In this document: piece by piece, positions 22,301-32,237 of the stretch | Numbering within the stretch: the stretch's first letter is position 1 | Layout: every line of letters begins with the position of its first letter | NCBI RefSeq assembly: GCF_023716565.1 | Contig: NZ_CP071848.1 | Span: 2,046,001-2,110,000, forward strand | Length of the DNA: 64,000 nucleotides | Source of the DNA: Vibrio sp. SCSIO 43136 | GTDB taxonomy: Bacteria > Pseudomonadota > Gammaproteobacteria > Enterobacterales > Vibrionaceae | Direction: 5' to 3' | Program-made: the position numbers and the translations under genes | Notes under the pieces: generated by a model | The model's database searches: none | Seen by the model: the letters and a program-made list of their open reading frames with translations, nothing else | Told to the model about the DNA's origin: nothing

Positions 22301-23971
22301 TTACTCGCCTTTAGCTGCTTTGAAAGCGTCAGCCATAGCGTTACCGAATGAAGCATCGTCTGCTTTGTTCAGTGTAGCCATTGCTTCTTGCTCTTCAGCT
22401 TCATCTTTAGCTTTGATAGATAGGTTGATTACGCGGTTCTTACGGTCAACGCCAGTGAACTTCGCTTCAACGCTATCGCCAGCGCTTAGGATTAGAGATG
22501 CATCTTCAACGCGGTCACGTGATACTTCAGAAGCACGGATGTAACCTTCAACACCGTCGATTAGCTCAACAGTTGCGCCTTTAGCGTCAACAGCAACAAC
22601 AGTACCGTTTACTAGAGTACCTTTCTTGTTGTCAGCAACGTATGCGTTGAACGGGTCGTTTTCCATTTGCTTAACGCCAAGAGAAATACGCTCACGCTCA
22701 GCGTCAACTGCAAGTACAACAGCAGAGATTTCGTCGCCTTTCTTGTACTCACGTACCGCTTCTTCACCAGCAACATTCCAAGAAATGTCAGATAGGTGAA
22801 CTAGACCGTCGATGCCGCCGTCAAGACCGATGAAGATACCGAAGTCAGTGATAGACTTGATCTTACCAGTAACTTTGTCGCCTTTAGCTTGTGCTTCAGC
22901 GAATGACTGCCATGGGTTAGCTTTACATTGCTTAAGACCAAGAGAAATACGACGACGCTCTTCGTCGATTTCAAGAACCATAACCTCAACTTCGTCGCCA
23001 ACATTAACAACTTTAGATGGGTGGATGTTCTTGTTAGTCCAATCCATTTCAGAAACGTGTACTAGACCTTCAACGCCTTCTTCGATTTCAACGAAGCAGC
23101 CGTAATCAGTTAGGTTAGTAACGCGACCAGTTAGCTTGTGACCTTCTGGGTAACGCTTAGCGATTGCTACCCATGGATCTTCACCTAGTTGCTTAAGACC
23201 TAGTGATACGCGAGTACGCTCACGGTCGAACTTAAGAACTTTAACTTGGATCTCGTCACCAACGTTAACGATCTCAGAAGGGTGCTTAACGCGCTTCCAA
23301 GCCATGTCAGTGATGTGTAGAAGACCATCAACACCGCCAAGGTCAACGAATGCACCGTAGTCAGTAAGGTTCTTAACGATACCTTTAACTTCAGTACCTT
23401 CTTGTAGAGTTTCAAGAAGCTCATCACGCTCAACACTGTTTTCAGATTCGATAACAGCACGACGAGAAACAACAACGTTGTTGCGCTTCTGGTCTAGCTT
23501 GATTACTTTGAACTCTAGCTCTTTGTTTTCTAGGTGAGCAGTGTCACGGATAGGACGTACGTCTACTAGTGAACCAGGTAGGAAAGCACGGATACCGTTT
23601 AGTTCAACAGTGAAACCGCCTTTAACTTTACCGTTGATAACACCAACAACAGTCTCAGCTTCTTCGTAAGCTTTCTCAAGTACGATCCAAGCTTCGTGAC
23701 GCTTCGCTTTCTCACGAGAAAGTTGAGTTTCACCGAAACCGTCTTCAACAGCGTCAAGTGCAACGTCTACTTCAGAACCAACTTCAACTTCAAGCTCGCC
23801 AGCAGCGTTCTTGAATTGTTCTGCTGGGATAGCAGACTCAGACTTAAGACCAGCGTCAACAAGAACGAAACCGTTCTCGATAGCTACTACAGTACCCTTA
23901 ACGATAGTACCTTGTTGGAATTCAGTCTCGTTTAGAAACTCTTCAAAGAGTTGAGCAAAAGATTCAGTCAT
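22301..23971 (-). CDS. rpsA: 30S ribosomal protein S1
   Basis: S1 binds mRNA on the small subunit and is needed to start translation on structured or weak leaders. Six S1/OB-fold repeats cover residues 20-530; the repeated phrase [17 protein letters not shown] and LVHLSDISW marks domains 3-5. The 556 residues match E. coli S1 (557). It follows cmk by 102 bp. The cmk-rpsA-ihfB order is conserved, and rpsA leaders are commonly under S1 self-control, though I did not identify the element here. Confidence 0.98.
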   Translation of the reverse strand: MTESFAQLFEEFLNETEFQQGTIVKGTVVAIENGFVLVDAGLKSESAIPAEQFKNAAGELEVEVGSEVDVALDAVEDGFGETQLSREKAKRHEAWIVLEKAYEEAETVVGVINGKVKGGFTVELNGIRAFLPGSLVDVRPIRDTAHLENKELEFKVIKLDQKRNNVVVSRRAVIESENSVERDELLETLQEGTEVKGIVKNLTDYGAFVDLGGVDGLLHITDMAWKRVKHPSEIVNVGDEIQVKVLKFDRERTRVSLGLKQLGEDPWVAIAKRYPEGHKLTGRVTNLTDYGCFVEIEEGVEGLVHVSEMDWTNKNIHPSKVVNVGDEVEVMVLEIDEERRRISLGLKQCKANPWQSFAEAQAKGDKVTGKIKSITDFGIFIGLDGGIDGLVHLSDISWNVAGEEAVREYKKGDEISAVVLAVDAERERISLGVKQMENDPFNAYVADNKKGTLVNGTVVAVDAKGATVELIDGVEGYIRASEVSRDRVEDASLILSAGDSVEAKFTGVDRKNRVINLSIKAKDEAEEQEAMATLNKADDASFGNAMADAFKAAKGE

Positions 23972-24073
23972 TTTTAATCTTCAATAAATTAAACGTCCAC
24001 GGGCATCCTACCGCGTGGGGTTGATAAATTCGCCAGTCATCATCCTTGCGACCAACGCTCCGACTAACGTAAA

Positions 24074-24751
24074 TTACGCTAGTTTAGATTCGATATATTT
24101 GAGTGCTTTTTCAACCACTTCTTCAATAGAAAGTTCTGTTGAATCAAGCACTAGCGCATCATCTGCAGGACGCAAAGGAGCCACCGGTCGGTTACGATCT
24201 CGGTAGTCACGGTCCTGTATCTCGCGCAAAAGGTCATCAAATTTAACATCATGACCCTTTTGTTGCAACTGATTATAGCGTCGGTTAGCTCTTTCTTCCG
24301 CACTCGCATCGAGGAAGATTTTCGCCTCGGCAGTTGGGAATACAACCGTACCTAAATCGCGGCCGTCAGCAACCAAACCAGGTGCTGCTGAAAACGAACG
24401 TTGACGACGCAGCAGCGCTTCGCGAACTCGTGGCAATGCAGCAATTTTAGAAGCAGCCTCGCCTGTGGTTTCTTTACGAAGCTCTTTAGAAACGTCTTCA
24501 CCTTCGAGAATAACTTTTACTAACTCACCCTCAGCAATAAACTGCACATCAAGGTGAGTTGCGATTGGAACTAATGCCTCTTCTGATTCAGTATCAATTC
24601 CATGATGAATCGCAGCCAACGCTAGCACACGGTATATTGCGCCCGAGTCTAGCAAATGAAAGCCTAATTTTTCCGCCAGCAACATACAAAGGGTGCCTTT
24701 GCCTGCACCGCTAGGTCCATCAACAGTAACTACTGGTGTACTTGAGGACAT
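24074..24751 (-). CDS. cmk: Cytidylate kinase
   Basis: Cmk phosphorylates CMP and dCMP. The P-loop GPSGAGKGT is near residue 12. The nucleotide-binding and lid regions include [17 protein letters not shown] and the arginine-rich [13 protein letters not shown]. The 225 residues are normal. It is the first gene of the leftward cmk-rpsA row, and 276 bp separate it from the divergent alginate lyase gene. Confidence 0.97.
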   Translation of the reverse strand: MSSSTPVVTVDGPSGAGKGTLCMLLAEKLGFHLLDSGAIYRVLALAAIHHGIDTESEEALVPIATHLDVQFIAEGELVKVILEGEDVSKELRKETTGEAASKIAALPRVREALLRRQRSFSAAPGLVADGRDLGTVVFPTAEAKIFLDASAEERANRRYNQLQQKGHDVKFDDLLREIQDRDYRDRNRPVAPLRPADDALVLDSTELSIEEVVEKALKYIESKLA

Positions 24752-24971
24752 GTCTTACTCCACGTTGATTTTCGCAGTTAACATCTGCGTTGTTCTTAAT
24801 TTTACGGCGCAGGATTATATACCCATTACCCTAAAGATGCCATTGATTTAGCAAGGATCAGACTGAACATCATACGCTTATCAATTGTAAGACAAGTCAC
24901 ATTTTTGCCAACAACTATCATCGAGACCAATACCTAATTCTAGTAGCACAACGTCGGTCACAATTTAGTAA

Positions 24972-24986
24972 TACAATAGTATTGTA
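24972..24986. promoter_or_regulatory. Palindromic operator candidate upstream of the alginate lyase gene
   Basis: TACAATA-G-TATTGTA is a perfect 7-bp interrupted palindrome 41 bp before the lyase ATG. The left arm contains TACAAT, a good match to a -10 hexamer, so a bound repressor would cover the promoter. Short odd-length palindromes like this are typical of GntR-family regulators, which often control alginate and uronate genes in marine bacteria. The regulator identity is an inference. Confidence 0.5.
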
Positions 24987-25027
24987 GCATTAGATGAAAC
25001 TAACCCTACCCTCTGAGGCAATAACAA

Positions 25028-26068
25028 ATGAATAAGTTTCATCTCACTCTACTTGCAACAAGTGTTATCGCAGGCTCTGCTGTTGCAGCAACGCCAGAAG
25101 CCATGTCTGCCAAATTTCAGCTAGACCCAACCAAAGCACCAGCGCAAAACTTTGATATGTCTAACTGGAAAATCAACCTGCCGGTACTGACTACAGAAGG
25201 TCCGCGCAAAGGCAAGACTTTAGAGATCGCTAAAGAGGAGCTGAGTAATACTGAAACGCCTTATGTTCATCCTGAGTGGTTCTATACCGATAAAGAGACA
25301 GGCGCAGTCGTGTTCGTTGCACCAAACGACGCACCAACCACACCGAATAGTAAGAATACCCGCAGTGAATTGCGTGCGATGCTTGCAACTGACTATGGTG
25401 AACCTGCAAACAACTTCGTGATTGCATCACACCCTGACGCATCTCAATACGGTGCTATTGGTGGCGAACTAAAAGCAACGCTATCGGTTGATCAAGTCAG
25501 TGTTAGCGGCAACTACAAGAAAAATGGGGCATTTGGTGTTGTGATCGGCCAGATCCACGGTGCGAAGAACGAACCACTAAAAGTCGTTTACCGTAAACTG
25601 CCAGAGCATGAGTATGGTTCACTGGCATGGAACTACGAACTAAACCCACCACGTGACCTACAAAATGCTAAAGACGAAAATGGGAAAAAACTAAGACAAG
25701 ATATCCGTCATGATGTATTTGGTCAGCATAACCTTCGCCAGGGGTCAGAAGACCCACAAGACGGCATCAAACTAGGTGAAATCTTCTCTTATAGCGTGAA
25801 CGTCAAAGGCGACATCATGCACCTAACCTTTACCAAAAACCCAGGTGAAGCGAACGAGGTCGTCAAGACTTACGACATTGACCTGAAAAAAGGCAAATAC
25901 CAAGGCCACGATGTTGACCAAGGTTACGGAAACACTTGGATGTACTTTAAAGCCGGTGCTTACAACCAGTGTAACACCAAGAAGAGCAGCTCGGGCTGTG
26001 AATGGCGTGGCATGGAAGCAGGTGACTACGTGAAAGCAAGCTTCTACCAGCTAGAACTGAACCAATAA
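25028..26068 (+). CDS. Secreted alginate lyase, polysaccharide lyase family 7
   Basis: This enzyme should cut alginate by beta-elimination outside the cell or in the periplasm. Residues 1-20 are a signal peptide ending AGSAVA-A. The three PL7 signature blocks are present: RSELR (near 115), QIH within VVIGQIHG (near 178), and YFKAGAYNQ (near 313) holding the catalytic tyrosine. QIH rather than QVH/QVA is often linked to activity on guluronate-containing stretches. The 346-residue length suggests one catalytic domain without a carbohydrate-binding module. It is a lone accessory gene among core genes; no other alginate genes are here. GAGG lies 9 bp before the ATG. Confidence 0.9.
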   Translation: MNKFHLTLLATSVIAGSAVAATPEAMSAKFQLDPTKAPAQNFDMSNWKINLPVLTTEGPRKGKTLEIAKEELSNTETPYVHPEWFYTDKETGAVVFVAPNDAPTTPNSKNTRSELRAMLATDYGEPANNFVIASHPDASQYGAIGGELKATLSVDQVSVSGNYKKNGAFGVVIGQIHGAKNEPLKVVYRKLPEHEYGSLAWNYELNPPRDLQNAKDENGKKLRQDIRHDVFGQHNLRQGSEDPQDGIKLGEIFSYSVNVKGDIMHLTFTKNPGEANEVVKTYDIDLKKGKYQGHDVDQGYGNTWMYFKAGAYNQCNTKKSSSGCEWRGMEAGDYVKASFYQLELNQ

Positions 26069-26088
26069 TTGGTTAGCTTGAAAGCGTA

Positions 26089-26118
26089 AAAATAGCCCTG
26101 CGATTGCAGGGCTATTTT
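26089..26118. terminator. Bidirectional terminator between the lyase gene and sohB
   Basis: A 13-bp perfect stem AAAATAGCCCTGC / GCAGGGCTATTTT with loop GATT separates the convergent genes. Confidence 0.88.
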
Positions 26119-26154
26119 GTTAGCAAGTATTATGATCTATTGACCCAGTCGGAC

Positions 26155-27210
26155 TTAGACAAGTGGACGCTGGCCACGATTGATTAGTTTCATCAACACA
26201 TTTTCCGCAGCATCACCCGCAACACCAGATAACTTGTCTGACAGTTTCTTCTTCTTGACAAAATGAATCGCGAGCACGGTCTTTTCTTTGCAAGCTGCTA
26301 GAACCAAGTCGTCAGAGGTCGAGATCTCATCCACTAAGCCAAGCGCTTTCGCTTGAGTACCAAACCAATGTTCTCCCGTTGCCACTTTTTCCAGTTCCAA
26401 CTCAGGACGACGCTCAGCGATGAAGTCTTTAAACAGGCCATGGGTCTCTTCGAGTTCTTCTTTGAATTTATCACGAGCTTTATCCGTGTTCTCACCAAAC
26501 ATAGTCAAGGTGCGTTTGTACTCTCCAGCAGTGAGCTGTTCAAACTCGATGTCATTCTTTTTAAGTATCTTATTAAAGTTAGGGATTTGAGCAATCACGC
26601 CAATAGAGCCAACGATAGAAAATGGCGCTGCAACGATCTTATCAGCAACACATGCCATCATGTAGCCACCACTCGCGGCTACTTTGTCTACCGCAATTGT
26701 CAACTTCAAGTTGGCCGCTTTGATGCGATCAAGCTGAGACGATGCTAAACCATAACCGTGAACCATACCGCCACCAGACTCTAAGCGCAGTAATACTTCA
26801 TCGCCTTCTTGCGCTACGGATAAAATCGCACTGATTTCTTCACGTAATGAGGTCACTTCTCTGGCGTCAATGCTGCCATTAAAATCAAGCACAAACAGAT
26901 GAGGCTGACGAGTCGGCTCTAGCTTGCCTTCTTTCTCGGCCTTCTTTGCCTGCTTTTCTTCATCTTTATGTTTGGCTTTGTTCTCTTTCTTTTCCGCTTT
27001 ATGGCGAAGTTTTAAGTAAGCTTCATCAAACAAATGCGTCTCTAGCGCTTCAACTTGCTCTTGATGCTTTTCAGTCAGGTTTACTACTTCAAGTTCACCT
27101 TTGGTTGCCGAGGCTTTAGATTCTTTGACGACGACAATCAGTACAGCAATTGCTGCCAAGACTGTGACGATCTTAGCTAAAAACAGTCCGTATTCTAATA
27201 AAAATTCCAA
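26155..27210 (-). CDS. sohB: Putative inner-membrane protease SohB (peptidase family S49)
   Basis: SohB is related to signal peptide peptidase SppA and is membrane anchored with its catalytic part in the periplasm. One membrane helix lies near the start (about residues 7-27), followed by a charged Lys/Glu-rich stretch and the S49 domain, with the nucleophile serine in VAASGGYMMA and the lysine in GEYKRTLTMFG. I choose the TTG at 27210 (then EFLLEYGLF), giving 351 residues: AGGGG lies 8 bp upstream, and E. coli SohB is 349 residues. The ATG at 27273 would add 21 unmatched residues. Confidence 0.88.
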   Translation of the reverse strand: MEFLLEYGLFLAKIVTVLAAIAVLIVVVKESKASATKGELEVVNLTEKHQEQVEALETHLFDEAYLKLRHKAEKKENKAKHKDEEKQAKKAEKEGKLEPTRQPHLFVLDFNGSIDAREVTSLREEISAILSVAQEGDEVLLRLESGGGMVHGYGLASSQLDRIKAANLKLTIAVDKVAASGGYMMACVADKIVAAPFSIVGSIGVIAQIPNFNKILKKNDIEFEQLTAGEYKRTLTMFGENTDKARDKFKEELEETHGLFKDFIAERRPELELEKVATGEHWFGTQAKALGLVDEISTSDDLVLAACKEKTVLAIHFVKKKKLSDKLSGVAGDAAENVLMKLINRGQRPLV

Positions 27211-27378
27211 TGGTTTATCCCCTAAAAGACGAATTGGTGTATTGTAACCATCTTGCAATAACAAATGCCACACTGTTGTCGGTAGATTCTACCCGAGCCA
27301 CCAATGAACACTGCGATATTTCAATCAAATCCGTTCATTGCAGGGCAAGGGTATCAAGTAACAAAAGGAAAGGTAGAC

Positions 27379-28122
27379 GTGGAGTATTCATTTGCGCCAA
27401 ACGGTTTAAAAGATAAAGTCATTCTTGTCACAGGCGCTGGAGACGGCATAGGTAAACAAGCAGCATTGAGCTACGCCGAGCAAGGAGCAACTGTTATCTT
27501 GCTTGGGAAAACCGTCGCTAAACTTGAAAAAACCTATGACAAAATTGAAGCGCTAGGCGCTCCTCAACCTGCAATCATCCCGCTCGATCTAAAAGGGGCA
27601 ACCAAACAGAACTACATCGACATGGCAGAAACCATTGAAGGCCAATTTGGTCGCCTAGATGGTGTATTGCACAATGCAGGGCTGCTTGGCGTTATTAGTC
27701 CGTTTGAGCAAATCGATGAAGAGAGCTTCGATGATGTAATGCAAGTTAACGTTAAATCCCAGATGCTACTTACCCAAGCGGTACTACCATTGCTAAAAGC
27801 CTCTGAAGACGCACGTTTAATATTCACTACATCAACGGTAGGTCATATCGGACGAGCCTTTTGGGGCAGCTATGCTATTTCCAAGTTTGCGACCGAAGGA
27901 ATGATGCAAGTGCTTGCTGATGAGCTGGAAGACTCCAGTGTTCGAGTCAATGCGATTAACCCAGGTGGCACTCGCACTAAGATGCGTGCCCAAGCCTTCC
28001 CTGCTGAAGATGCTGGTCAGCTAAAGACGCCTCTCGATATCATCCCGCTCTACGTGTACCTCATGTCCCCGGAAGGGAAATCCGTTCACGGCCAGTGTAT
28101 CGATGCTCAGCCAAAACGCTAA
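27379..28122 (+). CDS. yciK: YciK-type short-chain dehydrogenase/reductase
   Basis: This is an NAD(P)-binding Rossmann oxidoreductase close to E. coli YciK, whose substrate is not established. Motifs are TGAGDGIG for cofactor binding, HNAG, and the catalytic serine with YAISK (Tyr and Lys), followed by NPGGTRTKMRA. I choose the GTG at 27379, preceded by AAGGAAAGG at 5 bp, which gives 247 residues as in E. coli (252). The ATG at 27304 would add 25 residues absent from the family. It is divergent from sohB; E. coli also keeps these two genes close together. Confidence 0.87.
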   Translation: MEYSFAPNGLKDKVILVTGAGDGIGKQAALSYAEQGATVILLGKTVAKLEKTYDKIEALGAPQPAIIPLDLKGATKQNYIDMAETIEGQFGRLDGVLHNAGLLGVISPFEQIDEESFDDVMQVNVKSQMLLTQAVLPLLKASEDARLIFTTSTVGHIGRAFWGSYAISKFATEGMMQVLADELEDSSVRVNAINPGGTRTKMRAQAFPAEDAGQLKTPLDIIPLYVYLMSPEGKSVHGQCIDAQPKR

Positions 28123-28126
28123 CATT

Positions 28127-28153
28127 AAAAGAGGAGCTTTACGCTCCTTTTTA
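28127..28153 (+). terminator. Terminator after yciK
   Basis: GGAGC / GCTCC with flanking A/T pairs and loop TTTAC is followed by TTTTTT directly after the yciK stop. It may also serve cheV on the other strand. Confidence 0.8.
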
Positions 28154-28173
28154 TTGCCTACTTTCCGTTCGAC

Positions 28174-29115
28174 TTAACTCAGAATTTCTCTTAGACGTTC
28201 TTGTGTCGTTTTTACCAGCAAATCCGGCTGGAATTTGGAAATAAAACGATCACAGCCTACTTTCTTCACCATCGCTTCGTTGAAGCTTCCACTTAACGAA
28301 GTATTTAAGGTAACGAAAAGGTCTTTCATGCGAGGATCGCTACGCACTTCGTGGGTTAGCTTATAACCGTCCATTTCTGGCATTTCCGCATCAGTGATCA
28401 TCATCAGCAATTCTCTTGCTACGTCTCTACCTTCGTCACACCATGTCTTTAACAATTTTAGCGCTTCAAGCCCATCGTTACACTCTACAAACTCAATGCC
28501 CAATTGACCTAGAGTACCAATAATCTGGTTTCTTGCGGTTGATGAGTCATCGACAACCAAAATTTTGCGTCCAACCATTTCACCGACAAGATCATCATCC
28601 AATACACCTTCAGAAATCGAGGTATCGTAATCAACGATTTCCGCCAACACCTTCTCTACGTCAATGATTTCAACAATACGGTTCATATCATTTTCGGTAA
28701 TTTGGGTTATAGCGGTTAAGTAGTTTGCTCGTCCAGCTGTCTTTGGTGGTGGCTGGATTTCTGTCCAAGCAGTATTAACGATATGTTTTACTTGCCCAAC
28801 TAAAAAGCCCTGAGTGGTGCGGTTATATTCTGTAATGATCAAGTTAGCTTCTTCGCCGTCTGTCATCGAGCGAAAACCAATAGCGGCGCGAAGGTCAATG
28901 ATAGGGACAGGTTCACCACGCAGCGTCGCAACACCCGTGATATTGTGATGAGCTCCAGGGAGCTTAGTGAGAGGCGGTACTTTGAGCACTTCTTTCACTT
29001 TAAACACGTTTACCGCAAAAATCTGACTACTATTGAGCTGAAACAACAAAAGCTCTAGGCGGTTTTCACCGACTAGGTTAGTTCTTTGGTCAACAGTACT
29101 TAAAACTCCGGACAT
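28174..29115 (-). CDS. cheV: Chemotaxis coupling protein CheV
   Basis: CheV joins a CheW-like coupling domain to a response-regulator receiver domain and tunes receptor-CheA signalling. Residues 15-155 are CheW-like (ELLLFQLNSSQIFAVNVFKVKEV, GVATLRGEPVPIIDL). Residues 182-305 are the receiver, with ILVVDDSS and the phospho-accepting aspartate in MITDAEMPEMDGY. I prefer the ATG at 29115 (MSGVLSTVDQRT, 313 residues) over the GTG at 29127. It is not beside other chemotaxis genes. Confidence 0.92.
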   Translation of the reverse strand: MSGVLSTVDQRTNLVGENRLELLLFQLNSSQIFAVNVFKVKEVLKVPPLTKLPGAHHNITGVATLRGEPVPIIDLRAAIGFRSMTDGEEANLIITEYNRTTQGFLVGQVKHIVNTAWTEIQPPPKTAGRANYLTAITQITENDMNRIVEIIDVEKVLAEIVDYDTSISEGVLDDDLVGEMVGRKILVVDDSSTARNQIIGTLGQLGIEFVECNDGLEALKLLKTWCDEGRDVARELLMMITDAEMPEMDGYKLTHEVRSDPRMKDLFVTLNTSLSGSFNEAMVKKVGCDRFISKFQPDLLVKTTQERLREILS

Positions 29116-29246
29116 ATTGCTTCTCACCGATTAGATCTATACATACAGCGTACAGCATTCACTCAAATTGCGCTATCTGAGATACAAAGCAATTGATTAA
29201 AGATAGATATGTACACTCGCTTTGAGCTGGACAATGGAAGGCCAAA

Positions 29247-30461
29247 TTAACCTTCGATCACCTTCATCAAAAGCTCACCGTCATACATTGCTTGTTTGAT
29301 TAACGCTGCGCCAGGCATTGTCGCTTGATTATAGAATCGACTTTCAACTAATTGAAGATCTCGGTGATATACAGGCAAGGTTTGGCTCTCAATGCACGCT
29401 TTTATGGCAGGAAATAGGATTGACTTGGCCTCATTGATCACACCACCAATTAACACTTTCTTCGGGTTAAATAGGTTTACAACGATCGAGATAGCAGTAC
29501 CCAGGTGATTAGCTAGGCGTTCAATTTCTTCAACCGCCAAAGCATCCCCTTGATTTGCCGCTTCACAGATGGCCTCAATGGTAACGTTATTGACAGGGAT
29601 CGAGGTTTTATCCCCCGCTTCGATTCGCTTAGTTACAATCTCTCGCAGCGCATGAGAACTTGCGACAGTTTCCAAGCAGCCTCGATTACCGCAATGACAA
29701 AGAGAGCCATTAGGATCAACTTGAATATGCCCTAATTCACCAATGTTACCGTGACGCCCTTGCAACACATGCCCGTCTAATACAATACCCGCACCTAAGC
29801 CGTGGTGAATCGAAATCAGAACAGAGTTATCGGTATCTTGCGAGTTACCAAACAGTTTCTCAGCCAATGCCCAAGCTCGAGTATCGTTGGCGATAAACAC
29901 AGGTAGACCCGTCGCCTTGTATATCTCAGGGCCCAACGCAAGGTTATCGACGTTGTAGTGCGGCATTTGCAACACCACCCCTTTTTGTGAATCGACTAAC
30001 CCAGGCAGTGTCAGGGCGATACTGGTCACCCTGTCTAGAATATTGCTGTAGGATTGAAAGAACTCTTCGATTTCATGCAACAAACGAGTAAGTACATCGT
30101 CTTGCTCTATTTCTTCAATATCAATTTTAGTTTCGACCAGTACAGAGCCCCCGTGCTCATGCAGTGCAATGGTGAGATAACCACGCCCTAGTCGCATTGA
30201 TAGAAACTGCCAACCTTCATTATCGGTTTGCAAACCGACTGCCGGACGACCACGACTGGTGGCTTCTTGCACCGTCGTTTCGTGAATAAGGTGGGCATCG
30301 ATCAATTCACGAGTAATCTTGGTAATACTCGCAGGTGCCAGCTCACTGGTCTTAGACAAATCAATTCGTGATATAGGCCCAAGGGTATCAATAAGCTTAT
30401 ATACACGACCGGCATTGACTTGCTTAATGTGATCGATATGGCCAGGTTGAGCCATGTACAT
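29247..30461 (-). CDS. mlc: Mlc, glucose-responsive ROK-family repressor
   Basis: Mlc represses ptsG and the pts genes and is drawn off DNA to the membrane when dephosphorylated IIBC-Glc transports glucose. The N-terminal HTH follows QPGHIDHIKQVNAGRVYKLI, nearly the E. coli Mlc start. The ROK domain has a zinc site CHCGNRGCLE. The start ATG at 30461 has GGAG 6 bp upstream and gives 404 residues (E. coli 406). The predicted upstream extension of 46 residues is not in the family. It is divergent from pykA, and its expected target ptsG is 4 kb away. Confidence 0.9.
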   Translation of the reverse strand: MYMAQPGHIDHIKQVNAGRVYKLIDTLGPISRIDLSKTSELAPASITKITRELIDAHLIHETTVQEATSRGRPAVGLQTDNEGWQFLSMRLGRGYLTIALHEHGGSVLVETKIDIEEIEQDDVLTRLLHEIEEFFQSYSNILDRVTSIALTLPGLVDSQKGVVLQMPHYNVDNLALGPEIYKATGLPVFIANDTRAWALAEKLFGNSQDTDNSVLISIHHGLGAGIVLDGHVLQGRHGNIGELGHIQVDPNGSLCHCGNRGCLETVASSHALREIVTKRIEAGDKTSIPVNNVTIEAICEAANQGDALAVEEIERLANHLGTAISIVVNLFNPKKVLIGGVINEAKSILFPAIKACIESQTLPVYHRDLQLVESRFYNQATMPGAALIKQAMYDGELLMKVIEG

Positions 30462-30788
30462 AAATAACTCCGACAAAAATAGGTGCTCACCTTTGTAATA
30501 AATTGGAATAGAAAATTGGTGAGCTGTTGGTAGAGTTAATTTTTTTACTTTGCGAAGTAATTGTGAAGTGCCAAGGCTAAACGTCGTGACCAGTATCACG
30601 CATAAAACTCAAATGAGCGGATCTTCACAAGAATTCTGGCATTTTATAATTAAGTAGCACTTAGATTTCGCGCTTATTTCACATAGAAAAATATCAAATT
30701 CAAACTACACTGCTAATAACCGTATCTTGCAAACTTTTGTCTATCACACCCAATACTTTGCTGATTGTGTATTTCAACGGAGAGAAAG

Positions 30789-32234
30789 ATGTCCAAACGC
30801 CTCAGAAGAACCAAAATAGTTGCAACCCTAGGCCCTGCCACCGATGACGGTGACGTTTTAGAACAGATCATCAGTGCGGGCATTAACGTTGTACGCATGA
30901 ACTTTTCCCACGGAGAACCTCAAGATCACGTACAACGAGCTAATCGTGTAAGAAATATTGCGGCAAAACATGGCATCCATGTCGCTATCCTTGGCGATTT
31001 GCAAGGACCGAAAATTCGCGTCTCGACTTTCAAAGATGGCAAAGTAATGCTTAACCATGGTGACAAGTTTACGCTCGACGCCGACTTAGCCAAGGGCGAA
31101 GGCACTCAAACTTCCGTCGGCCTTGACTACCCTGAATTGTGTAAAGATGTCTCAAAGAACGATATTTTGCTCCTAGATGATGGCCGAATTCAACTTGAAG
31201 TTACTCAGGTCGATGGGCCACGAGTCCACACTAAAGTCACAGTGGGTGGATTTCTTTCCAATAACAAAGGCATCAATAAAAAAGGTGGAGGGCTATCTGC
31301 CGCAGCCCTAACGGAGAAAGATAAACAAGACATATTGACCGCCGCTGAAATAAAAGTCGATTATCTGGCCGTATCTTTCCCTAGAAACGGTGAAGACATG
31401 CGGTATGCAAGACGTCTAGCCGTTGATGCAGGCCTTAATACTCAACTTGTCGCCAAAGTAGAACGTGCTGAGACCGTTGCTACTGAAGAAAATATGGATG
31501 ACATCATCGAGGCGTCAGATGCGGTTATGGTTGCAAGGGGCGATCTTGGGGTAGAGATTGGTGACCCTGAGCTCATCGGTGTGCAAAAACAGCTAATTAG
31601 CCGCGCACGCAGCTTAAATAAAACAGTCATCACTGCCACTCAAATGATGGAGTCAATGATCGTCAACCCCCTACCAACGCGCGCCGAGGTGATGGACGTT
31701 GCCAATGCGGTTCTCGATGGAACAGATGCGGTAATGCTATCAGGTGAAACCGCCGTAGGTGCCCACCCTGTCGCCACCGTCAAGTCGATGGCAAGTGTAT
31801 GTATGGGCGCTGAGAAGATGCCAGAGCTCAATGTCTCCTCTTACCGACTAAAGCGTACCTTTAGCACTGCAGAAGAAGCCATTGCCATGGCGACCATCTA
31901 TTCCGCCAACCACCTAGAAGGGGTGCAAGGAATGATTGCGCTGACTGAATCAGGCAGAACAGCCTTGATGATGTCTAGATTGAGTTCAGGATTGCCAGTA
32001 TTTGCCCTCTCACGCAACGATGCGACGCTTAACCGCTGCGCCCTATACCGTGGGGTAACTCCCGTTTATTTCAATCGAGAAGCCGATTCAGGCCTGCCTA
32101 CGGCACTTGAAGCCATTTCAACTCTGAAGGAAGCAGGACTACTCGATGTGGGTGACAAGGTCATTATCACTCAAGGGGATGTGATGGACGTAGTGGGGTC
32201 GACGAACTGTTTGAGGATCCTTGAAGTGCAATAA
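30789..32234 (+). CDS. pykA: Pyruvate kinase II
   Basis: Pyruvate kinase turns phosphoenolpyruvate and ADP into pyruvate and ATP. The 481-residue sequence follows E. coli PykA rather than PykF ([34 protein letters not shown]). The active-site motif is VAKVERAE, with [13 protein letters not shown] and [11 protein letters not shown] following. The ATG at 30789 has GGAG 6 bp upstream; a frame extending 8 residues upstream is ignored. It is divergent from mlc. Its end is 3 bp from the convergent patatin gene, with a short hairpin and TTTT at 32234-32253 overlapping that gene's end. Confidence 0.95.
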   Translation: MSKRLRRTKIVATLGPATDDGDVLEQIISAGINVVRMNFSHGEPQDHVQRANRVRNIAAKHGIHVAILGDLQGPKIRVSTFKDGKVMLNHGDKFTLDADLAKGEGTQTSVGLDYPELCKDVSKNDILLLDDGRIQLEVTQVDGPRVHTKVTVGGFLSNNKGINKKGGGLSAAALTEKDKQDILTAAEIKVDYLAVSFPRNGEDMRYARRLAVDAGLNTQLVAKVERAETVATEENMDDIIEASDAVMVARGDLGVEIGDPELIGVQKQLISRARSLNKTVITATQMMESMIVNPLPTRAEVMDVANAVLDGTDAVMLSGETAVGAHPVATVKSMASVCMGAEKMPELNVSSYRLKRTFSTAEEAIAMATIYSANHLEGVQGMIALTESGRTALMMSRLSSGLPVFALSRNDATLNRCALYRGVTPVYFNREADSGLPTALEAISTLKEAGLLDVGDKVIITQGDVMDVVGSTNCLRILEVQ

Positions 32235-32237
32235 GCG

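Noticed and set aside
22301..23971. Repeats within rpsA as a tandem DNA repeat
   Set aside because: The similarity is at protein level, from the six S1 domains of a normal ribosomal protein.
27211..27273. Longer SohB beginning at the ATG at 27273
   Set aside because: The TTG at 27210 has AGGGG at ideal spacing and gives the family length; the extra residues have no match and intrude on the divergent promoter region.
30462..30599. 46-residue N-terminal extension of Mlc
   Set aside because: E. coli Mlc begins at the equivalent of 30461, where GGAG is correctly placed; the extension lacks family similarity.
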